NCBI GenBank assembly: GCA_938001985.1
Contig: CALLBE010000003.1
Span: forward strand, 1 to 5,043
DNA length: 5,043 bases
DNA from: an uncultured Verrucomicrobiales bacterium
GTDB lineage: Bacteria > Verrucomicrobiota > Verrucomicrobiia > Verrucomicrobiales > Akkermansiaceae
Reading direction: 5' to 3'
This document shows positions 1-5,043 of the stretch, piece by piece (the first letter of the stretch is position 1; each line of letters opens with the position of its first letter). The position numbers were made by a program, and so were the translations under genes. The notes under the pieces were generated by a model. It made no database searches and was not told where the DNA came from. It saw nothing but the letters and a program-made list of their open reading frames with translations.

Positions 1-1467
1 GCCATCCAGGGTTGTCACCACAGCCGTACCATTCTTTAAAAAAGCGATATCCGTTGGGCGAACAAAACGATTGTACGAATTCCTCTGTGGCAGTTGAAAG
101 TCTTTGACTTTAAAAACCTGGCTTGCTGTTGAGTGTGCAGGCCTCAAGGGCATGAACTCTGCTGAAAAAGGATGGGATCTGAACTGAGGCTTGGCAAAAA
201 CACCTTTATTTACCACCGCTTTTTGACCTGAAAGATTGAAGGAAACTTGAACCTGAGTTGGCTTTGACTGGGCCTTCACTTTTAAATAAGTGACTCCTGA
301 AACCTCTGATAAACCCGCCTCACCTTTCTCAACACCAAGAAGATGCCATTTAAAACCATTCTTTGTTGAATTAAGAGTCCCTAATGGGATTCGAACCTCT
401 CCCTTACCCGCTGAAATCTCAATAGCACGGTGAAACCCTTCATCAAAGCTCATGACTTCCCTTACCAATCTATCCTGCAGCATGTAATTGATCAGAGTGA
501 CGTCGGCTCCTACTTCAACACTCCCCCATTGAGACACCCCTTTCTCTGCTTTTGAGTTCACGAATAAAAGGTCACCTTGAATCAATGGCATTTTATTGGC
601 TTTTGCCTTTTCATGAGGATAAGACACACCCGCCATCGAATCTAACGAAACAGGCTCTTCTCCCCCTTTGAAAACAGCTTCCAGTTGGTTGTTTTGCGTA
701 TTAAAAGCGGCCCAATACCCTTCATTTAAGCGCAGTAATAAGCCTCGAGAGGTTAGCAAAGAGTTGGCTTTATTAGACAGCTCGTATCCTGTTTGATAAA
801 AAGGAACTTCTTTTTCAAAAAACGGTGATTTCTGCTCAGTTGGCTTAACCGATAATGAGGCGTTTTTCTTAGCGTCTCCATGAATTTCAAACCAATCTAA
901 ACGAGTCGCGCATCCTTTAATCCCATCGATAACAGCCAACCCTTTATAAGGGTTGAAAAAACCAATACTCTCGACCGCTTCCAACGATAATTTAGAAACT
1001 GCGGTACCCCTTGATAGTTTTTCAGTATCGAACTTGGCCCATGTTAATTCATTGAGAGGGTAATCAAAATCGGCAAAAACATCCTGACCTGTAGCCGATT
1101 CCTTTGCGACAAACCACTCCCCTTTTATTTTCACCATTGGATGGCTGAGAGCCTTGCCCGAGTGACGAGAATTGATTTTCAATAAGGAATCCCCGCTTAA
1201 ATCTAAAGGGGTTTTAAAATGGAAAAACACGGCTGTTTTACCAGGGGTTTTACCATTCCACATATAATGAGGATCGTTACCGTGATGAGACAACTTCATC
1301 TTTCCACCATGCTCACCAATCACCTCTAATGATAAAAACTCACTATTAACGAGATCCCTCGTATTAATCCCATAATGCGGATGAAGCTCTCTAAAATCTT
1401 CTCTAAATAAAAGCTCGGCAAAACCAGCAGAGCACAAAAACGAAAGTAAAATTAATCTAAAAGTCAT
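1..1467 (-). CDS. Secreted DUF6797-like protein, N-terminal 489 residues (3' end outside window)
   Basis: The reading frame is open from an ATG at 1467 to the left edge, giving exactly 489 codons with no stop. The start is chosen because the ATG leads straight into a signal peptide (residues 1-17, hydrophobic core LILLSFL, likely cut after GFA). No other ATG, GTG or TTG occurs in frame in the 94 bases upstream. Residues about 18-200 look like a beta-rich jelly-roll domain (EDF near the start, LDWFEIHG at 190-197). Residues about 222-300 contain RGLLLRLNEGYWAAFNT (241-257), which resembles the DUF6797 region of Verrucomicrobiota proteins. At 467-489 the segment FVRPTDIAFLKNGTAVV resembles the first blade of the sorbosone-dehydrogenase-like beta-propeller that follows in that family. 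Full-length relatives are usually much longer and often end in a heme c domain, which cannot be seen here. A periplasmic redox or sugar-oxidation role is inference. Family recognition is from memory of motifs; the substrate is unknown. Confidence 0.75.
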   Translation of the reverse strand, partial: MTFRLILLSFLCSAGFAELLFREDFRELHPHYGINTRDLVNSEFLSLEVIGEHGGKMKLSHHGNDPHYMWNGKTPGKTAVFFHFKTPLDLSGDSLLKINSRHSGKALSHPMVKIKGEWFVAKESATGQDVFADFDYPLNELTWAKFDTEKLSRGTAVSKLSLEAVESIGFFNPYKGLAVIDGIKGCATRLDWFEIHGDAKKNASLSVKPTEQKSPFFEKEVPFYQTGYELSNKANSLLTSRGLLLRLNEGYWAAFNTQNNQLEAVFKGGEEPVSLDSMAGVSYPHEKAKANKMPLIQGDLLFVNSKAEKGVSQWGSVEVGADVTLINYMLQDRLVREVMSFDEGFHRAIEISAGKGEVRIPLGTLNSTKNGFKWHLLGVEKGEAGLSEVSGVTYLKVKAQSKPTQVQVSFNLSGQKAVVNKGVFAKPQFRSHPFSAEFMPLRPAHSTASQVFKVKDFQLPQRNSYNRFVRPTDIAFLKNGTAVVTTLDG

Positions 1468-1561
1468 AAGGTGTAAGAAAAGGGTTAAATTAAGAGCTAT
1501 ATAAGGTAAAAAACAAACTGAAGTCCACTCAATTTGATGATGTAGATTTACTAAGCAACAT
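1468..1561 (-). promoter_or_regulatory. Intergenic gap with a weak promoter-like pair
   Basis: This 94-base AT-rich gap separates the ApbE gene from the DUF6797-like gene. On the minus strand it holds TATATA at 1498-1503 and TGGACT at 1522-1527, 18 bases apart, an imperfect match to a sigma70-type promoter. No stem-loop followed by a T-run was found, so read-through from the ApbE gene is possible. No purine-rich Shine-Dalgarno sequence precedes the ATG at 1467; the bases before it are CTTACACCTT. Such weak boxes are common by chance in AT-rich DNA, so the promoter call is tentative. Confidence 0.2.
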
Positions 1562-2560
1562 TTATGAGGAAACGAACCAATATTTCTGAGTATTTTCCTC
1601 TAAGAAGTCTTTTATGAAGGGGTGCTGGTTGATAGAACGCCCTACGGTTGAAAGCACGTCAGCGGTCATGCCATTCTTAGCCACCACCGTGATTTGTTCA
1701 TCTTTAGAAATCCCTCCTAAATTTTTAGCATTCACTATATGACTTAAATGAACGCCTTCTTTTTTTATTTTTTGGAAGATATCACCTGAAGTCGACATCG
1801 CGGCACGCTTTAAATAATAAGTCTCTAAAACCTGATCACCTGCGAGATTGGAAATCCCAATAGGCCATCCTTCTCGATTACGTGGAGGCTCTCCAGCAAC
1901 GATTTCCCCTCCCAGATCGATCAATACCGATCTGACATTAAATTCATAAAAAATCTTTAAAATTTGATCGGCGGCATACCCCTTTGCAATGCCTCCGAAA
2001 TCAAGTAAAACACGCTTATGCTTAGGCTTAAAAGTAACCTTCTGCCCATCAATTAAGATTTGAGAAAACCCAACTCGCTTGGACAATTCTTCCAGCTTTT
2101 CTTTTTTAGGCACCGCCTGATTAGCCGAACAATAACGCCAGTAATTAGTAACTGAACCATAGGTAAGATCAAAGACACCTTGCGTTTGTTTTGAAAAACT
2201 GAGAGATGCCGTCAGAACTTCAAGCATTGGCTGACTGACCTCAATATAAGTACCAGGTGCCCTATTGAGCCGACGAGTCATAGTGAGGGCTTCACTGTCG
2301 GGGCGATGAACCGAAAAAACCAGCTCAAGCGCTTGCAGCTTTTTCTTAACAGCAGCCTTTAATTTAAGTAGAGCCTCAGCATCAAGCTCTGCTGCTGACT
2401 CTGGGGCTTCAAACCTAACTTTAAAAAGACTCCCCATACTGGGAAGTTCGAAATAGTGAAACGCCTGTGAATCCACAGGCTTAAGCTGATTAGCAACCAG
2501 CAAAGAACTCCCAGCAGATAAACAAAGCTGCTTCAGGAGCTCGCGTCGCTTAATCATCAT
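1562..2560 (-). CDS. apbE: FAD:protein FMN transferase, ApbE family, Tat-exported
   Basis: At 332 residues this is a normal ApbE length. The family uses FAD and Mg2+ to attach FMN covalently to a Thr or Ser of exported flavoproteins. Family motifs appear in order: SMGS at 41-44, SVHRPDSE at 83-90 then LN at 98-99, FDLTYGSV at 130-137, LDFGGIAKGYAAD at 186-198, DLGGEI at 215-220, STSGD at 256-260, and ADVLST at 300-305. D301 and T305 match the metal-binding positions of known ApbE proteins. The N-terminus carries a twin-arginine motif (KRRELLK, residues 4-10) and a hydrophobic stretch; cleavage is plausible near SQA at 31-33. Cys13 is not in a lipobox. The usual HIIDPxTG motif is altered to HIVNAKNL at 274-281. 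The first ATG (2558-2560) overlaps the cytochrome gene by 11 bases; a second ATG follows directly, so either could be used. GGGG six bases before the first ATG is a weak ribosome site, so translation is probably coupled to the upstream gene. Family assignment is firm; the acceptor protein is unknown. Confidence 0.93.
   Translation of the reverse strand: MMIKRRELLKQLCLSAGSSLLVANQLKPVDSQAFHYFELPSMGSLFKVRFEAPESAAELDAEALLKLKAAVKKKLQALELVFSVHRPDSEALTMTRRLNRAPGTYIEVSQPMLEVLTASLSFSKQTQGVFDLTYGSVTNYWRYCSANQAVPKKEKLEELSKRVGFSQILIDGQKVTFKPKHKRVLLDFGGIAKGYAADQILKIFYEFNVRSVLIDLGGEIVAGEPPRNREGWPIGISNLAGDQVLETYYLKRAAMSTSGDIFQKIKKEGVHLSHIVNAKNLGGISKDEQITVVAKNGMTADVLSTVGRSINQHPFIKDFLEENTQKYWFVSS
2462..2560 (-). 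other. Twin-arginine signal peptide of the ApbE protein
   Basis: Residues 1-33 of the FMN transferase. R5-R6 lie in KRRELLK, which fits the Tat consensus (RR, any residue, two hydrophobic residues, K). A moderately hydrophobic segment with Ala, Gly and Ser (residues 11-24) follows, as expected for a Tat rather than a strong Sec signal. The cut site after SQA (31-33) is a guess. Tat export would let the enzyme fold in the cytoplasm before crossing the membrane. Confidence 0.65.
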
Positions 2561-3971
2561 ACTGAACCCCGGAGTTCCAGTACTGATACATCTCCTCTAC
2601 AGTGGGGATTTTTTCCGTACGGATTACGCGGAAACCAATCCACTGAATATCTGTATGATACCAGATACTTTTCGGTGATTGTGGATCCGTTTCTTTCCAT
2701 GAAGCATTGGAAGGAACTCTAGATGAATAGGATAATAACTCTACGCCCTCATTCCAATGTCCGCCTTTACAAACGTGTGGATAAGGTTTGGTTGCTTTGA
2801 CCCAAGGGTTTTCAACCACCTCTTTATTCCCAAAATAAGCTTTTCTGTCTTTAACGTAAGCATCGAGTGTCCACTCCATCACATTACCATGCATGTCGTA
2901 CAAGCCCCACGCATTTGGTTCTTTTTTACCACGACGTGCATAAGCTCCATCTGAGTTTTCATCAAACCAAGCATACGTATCCGCTTCATCTTTATTAGCC
3001 TCAGCTCCCCAAGGGTAGGCCGTTTTGGCTCCTGCTCTGGCTGCATACTCCCATTCAGCCTCTGTCGGCAGTCGGTAGAAATGACCTGTCTTCCAGCTCA
3101 ACCATTGACAGAATTTATTAGCCGCGTGTTGAGTCATGGCAATCGCTGGACGCTTACGCACTGGCATACCAAAACTCATGCCATGATAGGCTGGCGAAGG
3201 CTGAGCCAGCACTAAAGACCCCTCCTCGATTTGATCAACTTCTACAGGATAACCATCTTTATTACGAGTAATTTCAGGCACCATAAAGAGTTCATAAGTC
3301 TCCCATGACATTTCTTTATCAGACATCCAAAACCCATCCAACTTAGCTGTAAAGCTTCCTGACTCATCTTTAACTTCAAGTTCACCGGCTGGAATCAACT
3401 TCATATCTAGACTGTCTCTAGAGCCTTCTAATGAAACGGAGTAAGATTCTTTTTCATTGTTTTCAGCATTAGCAACAATCTTAGCGTGAATCTTTTGAAC
3501 TTGTGCCAATTCTACTGGATCCATCTTGCCGGCTTCCACTTTTTTAATTTGGTAAGCTATCTTCTCACCTTCTGGCCAGTAAGCACCCAACTGAATCCAG
3601 TCATGAATAGCTTTAATATCCTTATCATTTAATCGCGGTAATTTACGGACGGCTTCGATCGGAGGCATCGCTGGCACAGGACCAAACTCCCCTTCCTTAA
3701 GCGTTACTGAAATATAAAGATTACTATTTTTAGCATCCCCCTCTTTCATTGAAGGTCCTCTAAAACCACCTTTTAAAATACTCTCTTTGGTCTCTAAGGA
3801 AAGGTTCCCCCCATAGCGAAGTTTTGAAGCATCGTTATGACAGCTCAAGCAGCGTGATTGAAAAATAGATTTAACCGCCTCAAAGCTCTTGAGTTTTTCG
3901 CTCTTAGCTTCATCCGCCTGAAGAACAGGAGTGGCTAAAGCTAAACCTAAATATAAGAAATTCTTAATCAT
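2550..3971 (-). CDS. Secreted c-type cytochrome fused to an FGE/SUMF1-like domain lacking catalytic cysteines
   Basis: This 473-residue protein begins with a Sec signal peptide (MIKNFLYLGLALA, likely cut after LQA at 17-19). Residues about 28-135 form a planctomycete-type cytochrome c domain (PSCyt1-like): heme-attachment motif CLSCH at 41-45, a probable distal ligand M102 in PAMPP, and the closing helix DKDIKAIHDWIQLGAYWP at 116-133. A charged, probably helical linker covers about 136-180. Residues about 186-452 match the FGE-sulfatase/SUMF1 fold: RLPTEAEWEYAAR at 300-312, NAWGLYDMHGNVMEW at 353-367, KGGHW at 402-406 and GFRVIR at 446-451. The two active-site cysteines of true FGE (C336 and C341 in human) should follow the KGGHW motif, but no cysteine occurs after C401. 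Formylglycine formation is therefore unlikely; a binding, scaffold or electron-transfer role is inferred. Automated labels such as 'nonheme iron enzyme' would overstate the evidence. The start ATG has no clear Shine-Dalgarno. The stop overlaps the ApbE start by 11 bases, which suggests a shared transcript. Confidence 0.9.
   Translation of the reverse strand: MIKNFLYLGLALATPVLQADEAKSEKLKSFEAVKSIFQSRCLSCHNDASKLRYGGNLSLETKESILKGGFRGPSMKEGDAKNSNLYISVTLKEGEFGPVPAMPPIEAVRKLPRLNDKDIKAIHDWIQLGAYWPEGEKIAYQIKKVEAGKMDPVELAQVQKIHAKIVANAENNEKESYSVSLEGSRDSLDMKLIPAGELEVKDESGSFTAKLDGFWMSDKEMSWETYELFMVPEITRNKDGYPVEVDQIEEGSLVLAQPSPAYHGMSFGMPVRKRPAIAMTQHAANKFCQWLSWKTGHFYRLPTEAEWEYAARAGAKTAYPWGAEANKDEADTYAWFDENSDGAYARRGKKEPNAWGLYDMHGNVMEWTLDAYVKDRKAYFGNKEVVENPWVKATKPYPHVCKGGHWNEGVELLSYSSRVPSNASWKETDPQSPKSIWYHTDIQWIGFRVIRTEKIPTVEEMYQYWNSGVQYDD
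3837..3851 (-). other. Heme c attachment motif CxxCH
   Basis: Codons 41-45 of the cytochrome-FGE protein encode CLSCH. C41 and C44 would bind the heme vinyl groups and H45 the iron. It is the only CxxCH in the proteins visible in this window, so the fusion is predicted to be mono-heme and to mature outside the cytoplasm. Confidence 0.93.
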
Positions 3972-4057
3972 TTATTTAACGGTAATTATTATAGATTTAA
4001 TTTCAATCAAAAAGCATCTGATAGGAGAACGAGAGAACTCCCTTGGAAATTAAAACC
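3972..4057 (-). promoter_or_regulatory. Intergenic gap with a TATAAT box upstream of the cytochrome gene
   Basis: An 86-base AT-rich spacer lies between the DUF11-protein stop and the cytochrome start. On the minus strand it holds an exact TATAAT at 3988-3993. The hexamer 17 bases further upstream (TGCTTT) is a poor -35; a TTGATT at 4005-4010 is too close (11-base spacer). If used, transcription would begin about 10 bases before the ATG, giving a very short leader, which fits the lack of a Shine-Dalgarno. This suggests the cytochrome gene may start its own transcription unit, but the evidence is a single box in AT-rich DNA. Confidence 0.28.
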
Positions 4058-5043
4058 CTACTTAATTTGAAGGTCGTATTTAAACCCGCCTTCACTTCCT
4101 GGAACAATATCGCCATTGTAATCAAGTCGAATGTTGGTAATGTCAGGGTCCACACCTGTTCCTGAGGCAGGGCTCCAGTTAACCCCGTCATTGGTTGAAT
4201 AAAAGGACTGCGTAGAACCGGTGAAAAACGAGGTCGTTCCCGCGTCAATAGACCCTTTAACAAAAGCCATATGCACGGGGATATTATCATAGATCTTAAA
4301 GTCATCGATCGTAGAGCGCCCTCTGTTCTTCCACGTGGTTTTGACACTAATCGTATCGCCCGGTCGTCCCGTTGTCGCACTCACTGTTTTATAGAGAGTA
4401 ACAGGGCCGTTTAATACTTGAGTAATGTCAATAATAGCCAAGGCGTTCGCTGCAGGTAATACCGACTGAGGCACCGCTCTAATCGTCGTGACTTGAGTGA
4501 AGCCATTCGGAGTTGCTGAAGGGATAAAGAGACGGAGTTTGAAATCAATCTGATCAGGAGAATCCCCCTTACGAGCCACCTTAACACTGACACTGCCATC
4601 AGCATTCACGGGATAATTATTTCCAGCAGCATCAATCAATAGGTGCTTCCAATCCGTGACCTGATGCTCAACGAATAAGTTAAAAACAAGGTCTTTCTCC
4701 GAGTTATTTTTCAATGAATGTACATACTCCACAACACCCCCTGCTGTGCCTGAAGACTCTAAATCAGGGAACAATCGGGCACTCCCTAATAACTCTAGCA
4801 TGACCTGAACCTCCATAGCATCGTTCTCCGTAGGATCGCTTAGGGATGAAGCTGCTACTTTTAAGCTATAGTCATTAAAATCATTGGAGCCATCACCATT
4901 CGCATCCCCCTCTGCATCATCTGCCACAATGATTCGAAGAATAAAATACCCTTTTGAAAATCCAGCGACATCTAAAATTGAATCCTCCAATGTCGGCTCT
5001 CCTTCCTGTAAAACACCATCCTGGTTTAAATCCTCTACAAAAG
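4058..5043 (-). CDS. Secreted or surface DUF11-repeat protein with calcium-loop motifs, C-terminal part (5' end outside window)
   Basis: The frame is open from the right edge to a TAG at 4058-4060, giving 327 complete residues. The apparent in-frame TTG at 4988-4990 is not taken as the start because clear coding sequence continues upstream of it to the edge. Residue numbers here count from the first full codon (5039-5041). Residues 4-15 (DLNQDGVLQEGE) fit an EF-hand calcium loop, and residues 46-57 (DANGDGSNDFND) resemble a dockerin-type loop. Residues about 97-190 form a beta-sandwich repeat with VVEYVHSLKNNSEKDL (103-118), like the tLTNTG segments of conserved-repeat surface proteins. Residues about 213-327 fit a DUF11 domain: GRPGDTISVKTTWKNRG, then YDNIP at 251-255, and a closing PGSEGGFKYDL. 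The protein ends right after this domain, with no visible membrane anchor or sorting signal. A structural or adhesive extracellular role is inferred. Substrate and exact family are not recognised. Confidence 0.8.
   Translation of the reverse strand, partial: FVEDLNQDGVLQEGEPTLEDSILDVAGFSKGYFILRIIVADDAEGDANGDGSNDFNDYSLKVAASSLSDPTENDAMEVQVMLELLGSARLFPDLESSGTAGGVVEYVHSLKNNSEKDLVFNLFVEHQVTDWKHLLIDAAGNNYPVNADGSVSVKVARKGDSPDQIDFKLRLFIPSATPNGFTQVTTIRAVPQSVLPAANALAIIDITQVLNGPVTLYKTVSATTGRPGDTISVKTTWKNRGRSTIDDFKIYDNIPVHMAFVKGSIDAGTTSFFTGSTQSFYSTNDGVNWSPASGTGVDPDITNIRLDYNGDIVPGSEGGFKYDLQIK
4061..4405 (-). other. C-terminal DUF11-type beta-sandwich domain
   Basis: Codons for residues about 213-327 of the partial surface protein. 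The order of elements matches the DUF11 pattern: a PGD turn opening the first strands, an asparagine-glycine tight turn (KNRG), a YDNIP segment equivalent to the usual tDplP, a SIDAG/STNDG region, and a PGSEG turn before the last strand. This assignment is by motif only. Confidence 0.65.
4871..4906 (-). other. Dockerin/EF-hand-like acidic loop
   Basis: Twelve codons encode DANGDGSNDFND. Acidic or amide residues at loop positions 1, 3, 5, 9 and 12 and the glycine at 6 match a dockerin-type calcium loop. Position 8 is N rather than the usual hydrophobic residue, so it is a weaker match than the loop at 4997-5032. The spacing between the two loops (42 residues start to start) is larger than in a standard dockerin pair. 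Confidence 0.45.
4997..5032 (-). other. EF-hand-like calcium loop
   Basis: Twelve codons encode DLNQDGVLQEGE. Ligand positions 1 (D), 3 (N), 5 (D) and 12 (E), the glycine at 6 and the hydrophobic residue at 8 all fit the canonical EF-hand loop. It lies at the window edge, so any flanking helix or repeat partner is not visible. Confidence 0.6.

Noticed and set aside
2463..2480. A perfect 7-bp hairpin (GCCTGTG, loop of 4, CACAGGC) within the start region of the ApbE gene.
   Set aside because: It lies inside coding sequence at codons 27-33, has no T-run, and one or two perfect 7-bp stems of this kind are expected by chance in 5 kb.
2558..2560. A lipoprotein signal on the ApbE protein because of Cys13.
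   Set aside because: The residues before Cys13 (KQL) do not fit a lipobox and the cysteine precedes most of the hydrophobic stretch; the RR motif fits Tat better.
2757..2954. A 65-codon plus-strand open frame.
   Set aside because: It lies wholly inside the strongly supported FGE-like coding region on the other strand and resembles no family; it is a shadow.
3188..3210. Inverted repeat GCTGGC / GCCAGC with a 9-base loop.
   Set aside because: A six-base stem inside the cytochrome-FGE coding sequence, explained by codons and common by chance.
4005..4045. Possible terminator after the DUF11 gene: AGGGAG paired with CTCCT, then a short T-run.
   Set aside because: The stem has only about five pairs with a bulge, and the TTTTT lies roughly ten bases beyond it, so it does not make a convincing rho-independent terminator.
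4003..4380. A 125-codon minus-strand open frame in another phase.
   Set aside because: It overlaps the DUF11 domain, whose frame carries clear family motifs; its own translation is Arg/Leu-rich without recognisable features.
4411..4605. A 64-codon minus-strand open frame in another phase.
   Set aside because: It is a shadow of the surface-protein gene, with low-information Leu/Arg/Ser composition.
4988..4990. TTG as a possible start of the surface-protein gene.
   Set aside because: The same frame stays open to the window edge and encodes a good EF-hand loop upstream, so this TTG is an internal Leu codon.

Overview
All four genes in this window lie on the minus strand, so transcription runs from high to low coordinates. 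The DNA is moderately AT-rich by eye. The families point to a bacterium of the Planctomycetota-Verrucomicrobiota group, most likely a (possibly marine) Verrucomicrobiota. The evidence is a planctomycete-type cytochrome c domain (PSCyt1-like) fused to a sulfatase-modifying-factor (FGE/SUMF1-like) domain, plus a DUF6797-like protein that starts to enter a dehydrogenase-type beta-propeller. This assignment is inference from family distribution; no marker gene is present.

Layout in transcription order. (1) From the right edge to 4058 is the C-terminal 327 residues of a large secreted or surface protein. It has two calcium-loop motifs, a beta-sandwich repeat and a terminal DUF11-type domain. (2) An 86-base gap (3972-4057) holds a TATAAT box but no convincing terminator. 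(3) 2550-3971 encodes a secreted 473-residue protein: signal peptide, mono-heme cytochrome c domain, then an FGE-like fold that lacks the two catalytic cysteines. (4) 1562-2560 encodes an ApbE-type FAD:protein FMN transferase with a twin-arginine signal; its start overlaps the end of the cytochrome gene by 11 bases. (5) A 94-base gap (1468-1561) follows. (6) From 1467 to the left edge is the first 489 residues of a secreted DUF6797-like protein, cut where its predicted propeller begins.

The last three genes look like one exported redox module: a heme protein, an enzyme that attaches FMN to exported proteins, and a putative dehydrogenase-like protein. Overlap and co-direction support co-expression of the first two; joining the third is less certain. 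No typical ApbE acceptor motif was seen in the encoded proteins, so the flavin acceptor, if there is one, lies outside the window or uses an unusual site. No RNA gene, CRISPR array, insertion sequence or origin was recognised.
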